NCBI GenBank assembly: GCA_029936705.1
Contig: JAPYSD010000001.1
Location: 1 to 64,000, forward strand
Source of the DNA: Croceicoccus sp.
GTDB taxonomy: Bacteria; Pseudomonadota; Alphaproteobacteria; Sphingomonadales; Sphingomonadaceae
Direction: 5' to 3'
DNA: 64,000 nt
A program made the translations under genes and the position numbers. The notes beneath the pieces are model-generated. The model did not search any database, was not told the origin of the DNA, and worked only from the letters and a program-made list of their open reading frames with translations. Shown in pieces: positions 35,153 through 44,199 of the stretch (within the stretch, counting starts at the first letter, position 1; each line of letters starts with the position of its first letter).

Positions 35153-36157
35153 ATGAGCAAGCAATCAGACTGGTTCGAAGGTCTATCCGGCGTTTCAGAT
35201 CGGCAGGCAGAAGAAACTTCAACGCCCTCCCCTGCCCCGGCGGCAAAGCCGGCGCTTATGCGAAGGAACATACTTGCGAGCAGGGAAGATAGTGTGTCCC
35301 GGCTAATGGACGGATCGACCAAGCAAGTCGTCGAGCGCCAGATCGATCCTGAAGAGATCGTGGTCTGGTCGGGCAATCCCCGAGACCAGGACCTTCTCGA
35401 GAAAGATGACTTTCTCGATCTCATCGAATCCATTCAAGCCCATGGTCAACTCGAACCTGGTCTGGCCCGCAGGATTGCCGGAACCAAGAACCTCGAACTC
35501 GTAACCGGCTCGCGGCGTCTGGCCGCCGTTCGTTGGCTCAAAGCGAACGGATACCCGGATATCAAGTATCTCGTCCAGATTCGAGATGTGTCGAATGAGG
35601 AGGCGTTCAGGCGCGCTGACGAGGAGAATCGCACCCGCAGCGACGTTTCGCCAATCGAGCGTGCCCGAAGCTACGCCTACGCGATCGAGGATCTCTACAA
35701 CGGCGACCTTACTACCTTGGCGACGAAGCTGGGAATTTCGAAGGGCTTCGCCTCGAAGCACCTTAAGGTCGCCGCCATTCCCGAGGAGATATGGCGGGCC
35801 GTCCCTCGCATCAAAGAAGTCAGTCTGATAGCGGCTTATACACTCGCTCAGAAGCTCGATGATCCGAATATGGCGAAACTCATCAAGGCTAATGCGAAAG
35901 CCATTGCAGCCGATATCGAGGCCGGTGCCCAATTCGCCACGGATGCCGCGCTGAAGAAGCTCACGGAAGTTTCCACGCCTTCATCCAAACCCGAGAAGTT
36001 TGAGGTACTTTCCAAAACCAAACGCCCGATGCTGAATGTGCAGTCCGCCACTAAGGGCGGGATGACCATGAAGCTGCACTCCAACTCGGGCGCCTCTGAA
36101 GAGGAGCTGATCGAAGGATTCCGCGGAGCCCTCCGGCATCATGGCATGCTTAATTGA
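35153..36157 (+). CDS. parB: Plasmid partition protein ParB
   Basis: A 334-residue centromere-binding protein. The N-terminal ParB/Srx nuclease-like CTPase fold shows GHGQLEPGL-like and GSRRLAAVRWL motifs, followed by ENRTRSDVSPIERARSYAYAI, the conserved arginine-rich box, and a helix-turn-helix (LATKLGISKGFASKHLKVAAIPE). The C-terminal third is a dimerisation tail. It starts immediately after the parA stop. Its probable binding sites are the 16-bp palindromes found at 36265 and further downstream. Confidence 0.93.
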   Translation: MSKQSDWFEGLSGVSDRQAEETSTPSPAPAAKPALMRRNILASREDSVSRLMDGSTKQVVERQIDPEEIVVWSGNPRDQDLLEKDDFLDLIESIQAHGQLEPGLARRIAGTKNLELVTGSRRLAAVRWLKANGYPDIKYLVQIRDVSNEEAFRRADEENRTRSDVSPIERARSYAYAIEDLYNGDLTTLATKLGISKGFASKHLKVAAIPEEIWRAVPRIKEVSLIAAYTLAQKLDDPNMAKLIKANAKAIAADIEAGAQFATDAALKKLTEVSTPSSKPEKFEVLSKTKRPMLNVQSATKGGMTMKLHSNSGASEEELIEGFRGALRHHGMLN

Positions 36158-36264
36158 TGTTCATCGTTTGTTCTCTTGGTTTGGTTGGCCATCAGGGCAG
36201 GCTTTCGGCAGTTGGCGTCCTTTGTAAGTCTGACCGTGCTGGCCGCAATTTCTTGCGGCTCTCC

Positions 36265-36280
36265 GTTTCAAGCTGGAAAC
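36265..36280. repeat. parS-like palindrome 1
   Basis: GTTTCAAGCTGGAAAC differs at one base from the perfect palindrome at 39206 and fits the GTTNNNNGCNNNNAAC pattern known for parS of repABC-type ParB/RepB proteins. It lies 107 bases after the parB stop. Confidence 0.65.
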
Positions 36281-36624
36281 GAGTATGTAGGCATAGCCAT
36301 TCTTCGGCCTTGTTAGGGCCATAGCAGCCTCACCGGTCGATCAAATCTCTTGCTTCCGCCGTCATAGCGGCGTTCGTTAGTCAAGCACTCCGGCGGGCAT
36401 AAATCTAGCCGCCCGAAGCATTTGGCTCTCGCTCCATCCCAATTAAACCCACTGATTGCCATGGGACTCCATAGCCGCAAAATATCGGCGTTCGGCTACG
36501 TCGCCCTCGAACAACCCCCTCACAGAGCAGCCGCTATCGACGTTTCTCCGTAACGAATGATTCCCAGTTGCCTTAGGATTACGAACCCTCTGTCCAGAGC
36601 TGGAACCTCCCCTTCCCCGCTAAT

Positions 36625-36640
36625 GTTTCCAACTGGAAAC
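36625..36640. repeat. parS-like palindrome 2
   Basis: GTTTCCAACTGGAAAC, one base away from the perfect 16-bp palindrome. Non-coding context 470 bases downstream of parB. Confidence 0.6.
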
Positions 36641-37139
36641 GAACACACTTTTCATTTTGTCAAAGCGCATGACATCGAATGAACGCACAGCGGTAGTGAG
36701 TCTTTGCGTGGCACCATCAGTTGCAATCCGACGGTAACCGCTTCAGCGCAAAACCGGCAGCGTTGATCTCAAGTCACAAGACGGTGATATCCGCGCAGAG
36801 CGTGTCGAAGGGTGGAAGGTTGATATTCTGACCTCTGGTAAGGGCGGACATCTCACTAGTAGAGTTGCGCCTTCCCTTGCCTGATGAGGTTCTCGCGATC
36901 TCAATTGCGGTTTGGATAAGCTCTTCGCGCAGCGGAGCATACGGGAAAAGCGACATGGCATCCCATCGAACAAGATCGGATCAACACCCTGAGGCAGCGA
37001 CATGCCTGTTTTTGGAGGTCAGATCGGTCGATTCGGAAAGCCTGATCTTATCGACGAGACATAGACTGCCGCAAACTTCACCCGCAGTCATGGACGCTGA
37101 GCCAGACAGTGGCTACTCATCGGCTTCCCGCGGAACTTA

Positions 37140-37560
37140 AGATCACGATGCCAGTCGCTGGACCGCCCATGACCGGCATTGTCGCACCGTTGGTGCTGAC
37201 GGCCCGATTAATAATGACTGGTTTGAAGCATATGTATCGTAGGTTCTCGTGCGCGAACTGCAACCCGGCAACTTCGCATTTATGGATCTGTCGAACCTCA
37301 AATGCCCTGCAATCAGCGATCGGCTCGAGACAGTCGGGGCAGTCGGGGCAACGCAGCGCTGCCTCTCACCCTATAGCCCCGACTTCCGCTCAAGAAGGCC
37401 TTCTCGCGCCTTGAGACCATGCTCTTCGAGGCTGGCGAGAGAACCGTCAACGGACTGTGGGGACTCATCGGCAATCTCGTCAACATCTTCCAGCCAAAGA
37501 ATGCGCCAGCTACTTCAGCTTGTGCGGATGCAACCCAGACTGATCGACAACCGCCCAAAG
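37140..37560 (+). pseudogene. IS630-family transposase, C-terminal remnant
   Basis: Pieces of the DDE core and C-terminus are readable in alternating frames: DGPINNDWFEAYVS then a stop, VLVRELQPGNFAFMDLSN, YSPDFRS, and KLETMLFEAGERTVNGLWGLIGNLVNIFQP. These follow the order of IS630-type transposases (active-site Asp in MDN, YSPDLNPIE, then the helical tail). At least two frameshifts and one stop separate them. It is unrelated at the frame level to the better-preserved IS630 at 44735. Confidence 0.6.
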
Positions 37561-37600
37561 TTCGAGAGCAACAAAGCGCCGCCTCATCTAGCTGCAGTTT

Positions 37601-37616
37601 ATTTCCAGCTGGAAAC
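37601..37616. repeat. parS-like palindrome 3
   Basis: ATTTCCAGCTGGAAAC, identical to the 39206 palindrome except for the first base. Just downstream of the IS630 remnant. Confidence 0.6.
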
Positions 37617-38296
37617 GGTGCGAGGAAGTTAACCAATAATCACCGAACCTCATCCTGCCTTAGATGACTCTTGCAGTTATGCGCGCGATCTAATGAACCT
37701 AGCTCTCATCGTTCGGCCTCTTTTGAACAAGGGCAGGACGAGAGGTGAATGTTTGATTTCGGATTGCGGGTTCAACCACCGTGACGCCGTTATTCATTGT
37801 CGGTTCGACTAGATCATTGTTGCCTTCCCCTGATCAATGAGACCGTACTGTTTATCTCGCTTTCACCTCCGTCCATACCATCTAGAACCAAGCTTCACCC
37901 CCAGGCAGGCCCATGATCGATGATATGCGTTCACCCCGATACTCACTTGGAAGACGTGGCGAGGGCAGCTGAGTGAACCAAATGGTTTTGTAGGGCGAGG
38001 GGTCAACTAGCGAATTAGACCGCCACCGATTCAGGCCGTATCAGGATTGGGCTAGGCTATCTCTTTCCGATCCTATATCAAACGACATCATCATTCTTCG
38101 AGCTTGCATCTGTAAGCCTCCATCCGTCGCCAAAGCGACTATCAAGCCGCAGCTCCCTCGGTTCCATCCTATAACCTGTGAATTTTATGCTTGATCCGAT
38201 AATGCAGTTCGTTGTTTATATGTCTGCGTGCCGATTCGACTCGGGACGCAGTTCAAGTGAACGTGGTGCATGGCGATTCGCGCTAAGGGGACAGTG

Positions 38297-39559
38297 ATGA
38301 ATACCGACGGCAAGAGAATCGGGCTTGCAATTGATAACACTGCTCGCTCAGTAATTGTGTCCGATGAGTCTGCGGCCGAGCATTACCTAGAATGCATCGA
38401 TATCTTTGGTTTCCGCTATCATCAGGAATTGATGGAGCGCCCATTCCTCGCCCTCAGTAAGTCTCGCACGCGCCCGATCGATTATACGTCGCCTGATGGT
38501 CTCACCACCGTAAAGGTCACATGCGATCCCGAATACGGAATGGCAACGATCTGGGATGGCGACGTCCTGATCTACCTTGCATCCGTAGTATGCGATATGA
38601 AGCGACGCGGTATAAATGACATTCCTCGCCAAATAACGCTTCGTCCCTACGACATACTGCGAGCAATCAAGCGGCCGACCGGCGGTAAGAATTACGAGCA
38701 ACTCACGCACGGCTTCGATCGGCTAGTAGCGACAACCGTGAAGACCAATGTTCGAGGGGGGGAAGGGCGCCGAGAGTCCACTTTCAGTTTTCTAGATAGC
38801 TGGAACCACGTCGTCGATAGCGACGAGATCGCCAAAGGCGTGACACTCGTCATGTCGAACTGGTTTTACGAAGCTGTCTTGGAACAGAGCAAATATCTAA
38901 GGCTCGATCCCATCTATTTCACCTTGAAGTCAGGCTATGAGCGGTGGATCTATCAGATCACCCGCAAACATGCCGGTGGCCACGGTGAAAGGGGTTGGGA
39001 TTTCACTTTCCCGACATTGCACGCAAAATCCGGGAGTGTTCAGCCGCTGAACCAGTTTAAGCGGGACATCAAGAAGATCATTGAACGGAACGCAATCCCG
39101 GGCGTGAAGATGTCCATCATCGGCCGAGGGAAGGGCGAGAAGCTGAAACTGGTCTTTGTCGGTCACGGCAATCCAGTTCAACCCATGGCGGATGATGCGG
39201 ACTCCGTTTCCAGCTGGAAACGAGAAGACGCCAACGTCGTGGAGCTGCCACCAGCACCAAAGCCCAGAGCCTCTGACAATCACCACAACGTTGAGGACGA
39301 TTTCATTCCGACCCATGAGGCTCAAAGCTTAATTTCTAAGGCGACTGGATTAATCGCGGGCAGGGCGGGGCGCGGTGAGCTCACTGAAGATGATGTTGAA
39401 TGGTGTCGCAGTCATTGCCCTGGTATGGATGTCTACGCTTGCCATGAAGATTTCAAGGTCTGGGTCGATAAGGGCCCGGCACGCATACCTGCAAAATGGA
39501 GTGCGGCATTCAGGGGGTGGATGAAGAAAAACTTCGAGCAGAACCATCGTTTCAGGTAG
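38297..39559 (+). CDS. Replication initiator, RPA (RepA-like) family
   Basis: A 420-residue plasmid initiator of the replication-protein-A family common on sphingomonad and other alphaproteobacterial plasmids. Family-typical blocks are HPFLALSKSRTRPIDY-like text near residue 50, ATIWDGDVLIYLASVVCDMKRRG, LRPYDILRAIKRPTGGKNYEQL, LDSWN, and LRLDPIYFTLKSGYERWIYQITRKHAG, the winged-helix DNA-binding region. The ATG at 38297 is preferred because AAGGGG precedes it; an ATG at 38270 is possible. A perfect parS-like palindrome is embedded in the coding sequence at 39206 (encoding VSSWKRE). Its iteron origin lies downstream at 39835-40311. Confidence 0.88.
   Translation: MNTDGKRIGLAIDNTARSVIVSDESAAEHYLECIDIFGFRYHQELMERPFLALSKSRTRPIDYTSPDGLTTVKVTCDPEYGMATIWDGDVLIYLASVVCDMKRRGINDIPRQITLRPYDILRAIKRPTGGKNYEQLTHGFDRLVATTVKTNVRGGEGRRESTFSFLDSWNHVVDSDEIAKGVTLVMSNWFYEAVLEQSKYLRLDPIYFTLKSGYERWIYQITRKHAGGHGERGWDFTFPTLHAKSGSVQPLNQFKRDIKKIIERNAIPGVKMSIIGRGKGEKLKLVFVGHGNPVQPMADDADSVSSWKREDANVVELPPAPKPRASDNHHNVEDDFIPTHEAQSLISKATGLIAGRAGRGELTEDDVEWCRSHCPGMDVYACHEDFKVWVDKGPARIPAKWSAAFRGWMKKNFEQNHRFR
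39206..39221. repeat. parS-like palindrome 4 (perfect), inside rep
   Basis: GTTTCCAGCTGGAAAC is a perfect 16-bp palindrome within the rep coding sequence. It is the best match to the inferred ParB site and anchors the consensus for the other copies. Confidence 0.68.
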
Positions 39560-39721
39560 CCTCCACACGTTATCACGAGGCGTAACGACCAATCGAGCGC
39601 ATGATCTGCTCGATTGGTAGTTTTTTCCTAATCGTTAATCCCATCTGCCAGATTGCAGCCCCTTAATTGATGGCAAGACTTAACGCCGTCATGTCCAGTT
39701 GAGGCTCTTTCTTCAGGTTTC

Positions 39722-39737
39722 ATTTCCATCTGGAAAA
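39722..39737. repeat. Degenerate parS-like palindrome
   Basis: ATTTCCATCTGGAAAA keeps most of both arms of the 16-bp palindrome but has three changes from the perfect copy, including both outer bases. Possibly a weak or decayed ParB site. Confidence 0.35.
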
Positions 39738-39834
39738 GGTCGGGTGCTAGCGCGCCCGCCAATGCCCGACGAACTGCAACGCGTCCCAAGTTACCCGCAC
39801 CGCGGATCGAGCATCTGACAGGTCCATTAAAAAC

Positions 39835-39953
39835 GTGGGTGAAACACCGGCGGGTCGGCCATGAATGCTTCGGTTTCCAATATGAAACGCCGGGTTTCGA
39901 TCGATATGCCACTGGAGTCAGACGTTTTCCTCCCGGAATGTGGGTGAAACACC
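39835..39953 (-). repeat. Two inverted-orientation iterons
   Basis: GTGGGTGAAACACC occurs at 39835-39848 and 39940-39953, the reverse complement of the GGTGTTTCACCCAC form of the iteron in the main array. In iteron plasmids, separate inverted copies often lie by the rep gene and serve in autoregulation or copy-number handcuffing. Confidence 0.6.
39873..39888. repeat. parS-like palindrome 5
   Basis: GTTTCCAATATGAAAC keeps both outer arms with an altered centre. It lies between the two inverted iteron copies at 39835 and 39940. Confidence 0.45.
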
Positions 39954-39988
39954 GGACAAAGGCTTCAGGCGATTCAGAATCCGCATTT

Positions 39989-40004
39989 GATTCACGCTGG
40001 AAAC
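39989..40004. repeat. parS-like palindrome 6
   Basis: GATTCACGCTGGAAAC keeps the right arm and centre of the parS-like palindrome. It lies between the inverted iterons and the main iteron array. Confidence 0.45.
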
Positions 40005-40157
40005 GAGCGAAACCACACCATAAATGGGCCGAAAACGATTAATTTCGACGCACCGTGCGTCGACCAAATCTGCGCCATAACGCAATGTTTACCAATAGTT
40101 TTTGCGGGAATTAGGCAATCAAATTCGACTCCCTTAGGCCGTCATGATTGCAGACTC

Positions 40158-40311
40158 GGTGTATTACCCACATTTCGCAACATCCCGGTGTTCCACCCAT
40201 CGTCACATGGTGCTTCACCCACGGAAGAACGGTGTACTACCCATTTTTCATCGGCGTTCCGCCCACACCTGACTCGGTGCTTCGCCCACGGATCTTCGGT
40301 GCTTCACCCAC
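40158..40311 (+). repeat. oriV iteron array (seven copies, about 22-bp pitch)
   Basis: Seven direct repeats of consensus GGTGYTTCACCCAC start at 40158, 40187, 40209, 40231, 40253, 40276 and 40298, so the last six are spaced 22, 22, 22, 23 and 22 bases, two helical turns. The first interval is 29. Copies at 40209 and 40298 are identical. This is the arrangement of initiator-binding iterons, and it lies 600 bases downstream of rep. Confidence 0.82.
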
Positions 40312-40450
40312 AGTCGGATTGAAGCGAATCGTGGGAATCACGTGCTCCGCGGACGTTTTCCACAACCGCTAACTTCTTTAATAGATTCAATAACCAACCT
40401 AACCCTTCTAAACAGGGGAGTGGTGAATTTTTTGATTTTAGAGGAGAAAC
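40312..40450. other. AT-rich segment beside iterons, likely DNA-unwinding part of oriV
   Basis: After the last iteron the sequence becomes AT-rich, notably 40370-40445 with AACTTCTTTAATAGATTCAA and a GAATTTTTTGATTTTAG run. In iteron origins such a segment is where strands open. No DnaA box was confidently identified by eye. Confidence 0.5.
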
Positions 40451-40569
40451 AGGAGGAAGGATAATCCCGACCTTGACTCCTCTCTCGCAGTTAATCTCCG
40501 ATCGACACGATCTTTAAGCGCCGGTATGTCATCGCCAGCACAGAGTTCCCTGTACGATATCCTCGCAAC

Positions 40570-41961
40570 TTTACCTGTTACGTCGAAGAACTCGAGCCAT
40601 TGCTGGCGGAGAACGAACGCAAGCCGCGGCGCGAACGACCGACGCTCATCCGTTTGTTCGAAGCGTTGCGGCCCCAAGGATATGAAGGCGGTTACGATAC
40701 GGTTCGCCGGCATGTGCGTCGCTGGCAACGCCAGGAAGTCGATCGCACGGCAACTGCTTTCGTGCCACTGAGTTTTGATCCCGGCGAGGCTTACCAATTC
40801 GATTGGAACCAAGAGGTTGTCGTTCTGGCAGACGTGACGACGACGGTGAAGGTCGACCATATGCGATTGCGCCATAGCCGGATATTCTCCGCACGAGCCT
40901 ATCCGCGCGAGACGCAGGTGATGGTGTTCGACGCCCTTGCCCGGGTCGTCGCCTTCTTCGGCGGCATCTGCACACGTGGGATATACGACAACATGACCAC
41001 TGCGGTGGATGCGGTGTTCCTCGGCAAGGAACGCAAGTTCAACCGTCGGTTCCTCCAGATGTGCAGCCACTACCTATTCGAGCCCGTCGCATGCACGCCG
41101 GCGGCGGGATGGAAGAAGGGTCAGGTCGAGAACCAGGTAGGTATGGCTCGTGAACGCTTCTTCACTACCCGGCTGCGCTTCGCCAGCTACGAGGAATTGA
41201 ACGCATGGCTGCTCGACCGTTGCCTCGAACATGCCCGCGTCCATCGCCATCCGGAGTTGCGTGATCGCACAATTGTCGATGTGTTCAAGGACGAGAAGCC
41301 CGCGTTGATGCGAATGCCTTCAGTGCCATTCGACGGCTTCCACGCTCTCACTGCCTTCGTGTCCAAGGCATTGCTGGTGCGGTTCAATCACAACAAATAC
41401 TTGGTGGCTGCGCGGGCACTCGGGCGCCCTGTCGAGATCAACGCCTATGCTGATCGCGTCGTCATCCGCCAAGGTGACGATATCGTCGCCGAGCATGACC
41501 ATCGCTACGGCCGCGAATAGACCGTTTACGATCCCTGGCACTATGCGCCGGTGCTGGCGAAGAAGCCGGGCGCGCTGAGGAACGGCGCGCCGTTCAAGCA
41601 ACCGGCCTGCCGCCAGCGCTGGAGCGTCCGCGCATCAAGCTGAAGGGCAGCGACGATGGCGCCACCGCTGCCACAGGGCAGCGGAAGATATTGAAGATTT
41701 GTGCGCGAAGCGCACCGGCAGATGGTCAAGATTCTGACGGCGGCCACCGTTGATGGCCTCGATGCGCTGGAATTGGCTGCGGCCGAAGCATTGGCCCAAG
41801 GGGTAACCAGCGCCGATGTCGTGCTCAATATCCTGGCCCGGTCCCGATCGGCGCCGATGGAGCCCAGCATTGCCACACCCGAACATCTGCAGCTCATGAT
41901 CGAACCCGCCGCGGATGTCGGTCGATATGACCGGTTTCTGCCAGCGAGCAGGGCCGCATGA
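40570..41961 (+). pseudogene. IS21-family transposase istA, broken
   Basis: Most of an IstA is present: ERPTLIRLFEALRPQGYEGGYDTVRRH, YQFDWNQEVVVL (first catalytic Asp region), RGIYDNMTTAVDAVFLGK, WKKGQVENQVGMARERFF and RFNHNKYLVAARALGRPVEI. A TAG at 41518-41520 interrupts GRE-TVYDPWHY, where relatives carry glutamine (CAG to TAG), and a frameshift follows near 41600; the rest (HRQMVKILTAATVDG, SADVVLNILARSR) is read to 41961 in another frame. The N-terminal DNA-binding domain before about 40570 is also gone. Confidence 0.8.
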
Positions 41962-42008
41962 TGGAGCGCCACGAGATCATCGGCCTGATGGCGGCGCGCT
42001 TTGGACAA
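41961..42008 (+). pseudogene. istB start, truncated
   Basis: MERHEIIGLMAARF, overlapping the istA stop as in IS21 elements, is the beginning of the IstB helper ATPase. Homology ends after about a dozen codons, so all ATPase motifs are missing. Confidence 0.6.
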
Positions 42009-42140
42009 GAGTCACGCGTTGGACGAAGACCTGGTCTGAAGCGGAACAGGGGACATTTTTGCGTCTCCGAATTCTCATCCTATAGTATGCCCTAACCAGT
42101 GACTGATCAGCCTGAAAAGCTAGGCATTGCCGAGCATTCA

Positions 42141-42174
42141 TTTATTTTTCACGGGACTATTGCCATCCTATAAT
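42141..42174 (+). promoter_or_regulatory. Likely promoter of the two-gene plasmid operon
   Basis: A perfect TATAAT (42169-42174) lies 17 bases after TTTTCA (42146-42151), about 50 bases before the GTG start at 42223. The -10 is part of a CATCCTATA motif that is also found at 38165, 42076 and 47348 upstream of other plasmid genes. Confidence 0.5.
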
Positions 42175-42222
42175 GCGCGTGCTAGCCGCAATGCGGGCTG
42201 CAATATCGCACAGGGAAGAGAT

Positions 42223-42522
42223 GTGAAATCCGACGACGATTACCTCACAGATGCGCGAGAGCGTCCGGGACGGTGCCAACGCAGGTCGGCTGTCGCTGAC
42301 GAGACCATCCGCGCCAATCGGTCACTTGTGATCCGTGGGGCAGAAATGGGGGACACGTTGACGGACGTGGCGCATGCGATTCTTGCGAAATCGAAAGAGG
42401 ATCGCGCGGTTTCGACGATCGCTCGCAGGATTACAGCTCTCTATGGTCCGTGGCGCCAGCAGAAGGCTGGCCAAAAAACCGAAATCAAAGACGACAACTA
42501 CGGCGAGGGAGAAAGCTGGTGA
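42223..42522 (+). CDS. Small hypothetical plasmid protein
   Basis: A 99-residue protein from a GTG start behind GGGAAGAGAT. It is polar and helical, with DETIRANRSLVIRGAEMGDTLTDVAHAILAKSKEDRAVSTIARRITALYGPW, which looks like a small DNA-binding or helix-bundle domain, and a charged tail. The stop overlaps the start of the following P-loop protein gene (GTGA), so the two are coupled. Small partners beside ParA-like ATPases are often DNA-binding adaptors; that role is an inference here. Confidence 0.6.
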   Translation: MKSDDDYLTDARERPGRCQRRSAVADETIRANRSLVIRGAEMGDTLTDVAHAILAKSKEDRAVSTIARRITALYGPWRQQKAGQKTEIKDDNYGEGESW

Positions 42523-43421
42523 GCGAGTTTCTGATCCGCACGATCATCTTCATCGCGGTGAATTCCGGCGGAGTGGGCAAGACGCTAATTGCCGAAATTT
42601 TCGATGCACTCACACGTCTTTTAGCCATCGATGCTCAGTTTGCCAGTTATGATCATGGCAATCACGCACTAATAAAATCTCTTGGCAAGAAGGTGATACC
42701 TATCGCAGGCACACCCGACTTCGCCAAGGGCAAGAATATCGTTGCTGAAAGATTCACGGCCTCCATTCTCGTGATAGATTGCGGGGCTAACAGTCTGTTC
42801 GGACCTCACGCTGCCTTGGGAATGGCGCAAGGTATGCATAAGCAGGCGCAGAAGGATGGCCATCGCTTCTTCTCGCTTGTGCCAGCTGGCAGTGGCAAAA
42901 TCGGCGGTCTGGATTCTGCTATCAACGCCCACAACGGCATGCAGGATTTCGACATGAACAGTAGGCTCATTCTTAACGACATGAACGGGTCTGGCGCGTT
43001 TGGGCGTGAAGAAATTCCTGAAGGGATTGCAGTCGAAGAAATCCCTTATTTGCCTGCAGCGCTTCAGGCACTTCGCCTTCAACTGGGCGTGTCTATCTAC
43101 GACATGATCGTTCACCCCAAACCCGGTTATGAGGAGGCAGGTAAGCATACCCTCGCTTGGCTGCTGAAGGCTGCCAAAGCGCCGATCTTCAAAGAAGTTT
43201 TCGAAGACCATCTTGAAAGGCTTCCTAGGGTCCCAGATGGGCTCAGGGGCGTTTTTTACACGATAACCACTGTCGAAGATGTTCATAATGACCGCCTTGC
43301 GGCCAACTGCGAAATGCAATCTGCGTTTAGGGCATTGGTCCATGGGAACACGGCCGATCCTAGGTTTACGCAGAATGCCGAAGAGCTCCAGATTGCCTAC
43401 AGGAAATATTGGAAATTGTAG
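42519..43421 (+). CDS. ParA/MinD-like P-loop ATPase, plasmid
   Basis: A 300-residue protein with a deviant Walker A, NSGGVGKT (15-22), preceded by a hydrophobic strand (IIFIAVN), and a later ILVIDCGANS that looks like the Walker A'/switch strand. It differs from the parA at 33941 and lacks an N-terminal HTH. The C-terminal half (YDMIVHPKPGYEEAGKHTLAWLLK, YTITTVEDVHNDRLAANCEM) is unfamiliar to me. Similar solitary P-loop proteins occur on conjugative plasmids near transfer genes (TraL-like). It could help position or transfer the plasmid. IS remnants lie on both sides. Confidence 0.68.
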   Translation: MSEFLIRTIIFIAVNSGGVGKTLIAEIFDALTRLLAIDAQFASYDHGNHALIKSLGKKVIPIAGTPDFAKGKNIVAERFTASILVIDCGANSLFGPHAALGMAQGMHKQAQKDGHRFFSLVPAGSGKIGGLDSAINAHNGMQDFDMNSRLILNDMNGSGAFGREEIPEGIAVEEIPYLPAALQALRLQLGVSIYDMIVHPKPGYEEAGKHTLAWLLKAAKAPIFKEVFEDHLERLPRVPDGLRGVFYTITTVEDVHNDRLAANCEMQSAFRALVHGNTADPRFTQNAEELQIAYRKYWKL

Positions 43422-43559
43422 GTCGATGACACTTATCCGGTCGGGTGAGGTGCCCGACCGGAAGCGCCGGATCAAAAAGGCATGAAAAAGGTGGGATTTT
43501 GCCGGTCGAGCCCTCACGCTGACCCTCTCTGATGCGTACCGATTGAAACCTACCAAGCG

Positions 43560-44011
43560 CTCGCACCGAAACGCTGGAAGTGGTTCTGCGCCAGTGGAAG
43601 TTAGTCCAGACGGTACGCGAGACGTTCTCCTGCCGGGACTGCGAGACGATTACGCGCAGCCGGCGCCGTTCCATGTCGTGCCGTGCGGATTGCCGGGGTC
43701 CAGCTTCCTCATGTTACTTTTTGCGAAGTGCGGTTAGCGCCAGCCCCTCAATCGGCATGCCGAGCGCTTTGCGCGCAAAGGTTGCGCAGAACACCTCGAC
43801 CTTGGCCGGACAGGTCGGCAGCGGCACCTTCGCACCCATTCCGCTCTATCGGGAGATCGAGGCCCATATGCTGGCTGCAACCCGGCTGCAGGGCAACGAT
43901 ACCACCGTGCAGGTCATGGTGAAGGGCACTACCGATACGGCGCGTCTGTGGATCTATGTGTGCGATGACCGGCCAATTGCCGGCTGCGATCCCCTTTATT
44001 ACCGCGATTAG
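43560..44011 (+). pseudogene. IS66-family transposase (TnpC) remnant
   Basis: RQWKLVQTVRETFSCRDCETIT is the zinc-finger-like region of IS66 TnpC; PAPFHVVPCGLPGSSFL is read in a second frame, and QVGSGTFAPIPLYREIEAHMLAATRLQGNDTT with VKGTTDTARLWIYVCDDRP (first catalytic Asp region) in the first frame again. It ends at FYYSRD-like text (PLYYRD) where the gene is cut. Frameshifts and truncation at both ends make it inactive. Confidence 0.72.
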
Positions 44012-44199
44012 CGCGATGAGCATCCGCGGTCGCACCTGGCGTTCTCGGCAGGGAAATCTGGAGGCCGATGCTTACGGCGTGTCGCCGGCCATGCAATTCG
44101 TCGCAAAAGCGGGAATTGAAAATTCCCTAGTTGCCGATCGTGATTGGCCAACGAGCCGGGCTTAACTCCGGCTCATTGGATGGCTCTAACGTCGGTGCG

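Larger units (their letters stand above)
36158..38296. other. 2.1 kb of low coding content between parB and rep
   Basis: No intact gene is recognised. The region contains three parS-like palindromes (36265, 36625, 37601), the decayed IS630-type transposase end at 37140-37560, and short unrelated frames such as a 60-codon minus-strand frame at 36774-36956 that I do not call. GC is lower than in the catabolic island. The last about 150 bases should hold the rep promoter and include a CATCCTATA motif at 38165. Confidence 0.45.

Noticed and set aside
36774..36956. 60-codon minus-strand ORF between parB and rep
   Set aside because: No ribosome site, no family features, and overlapping frames on both strands.
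33941..39559. A repABC operon
   Set aside because: ParA and ParB resemble RepA/RepB and the palindromes fit repABC parS, but the initiator is 2.1 kb away and belongs to the RPA family, not RepC.
40158..40311. CRISPR array, because of regularly spaced direct repeats
   Set aside because: Repeat units are only 14 bp with 8-9 bp between them and a 22-bp pitch, next to a rep gene, so they are iterons. No cas genes are present.
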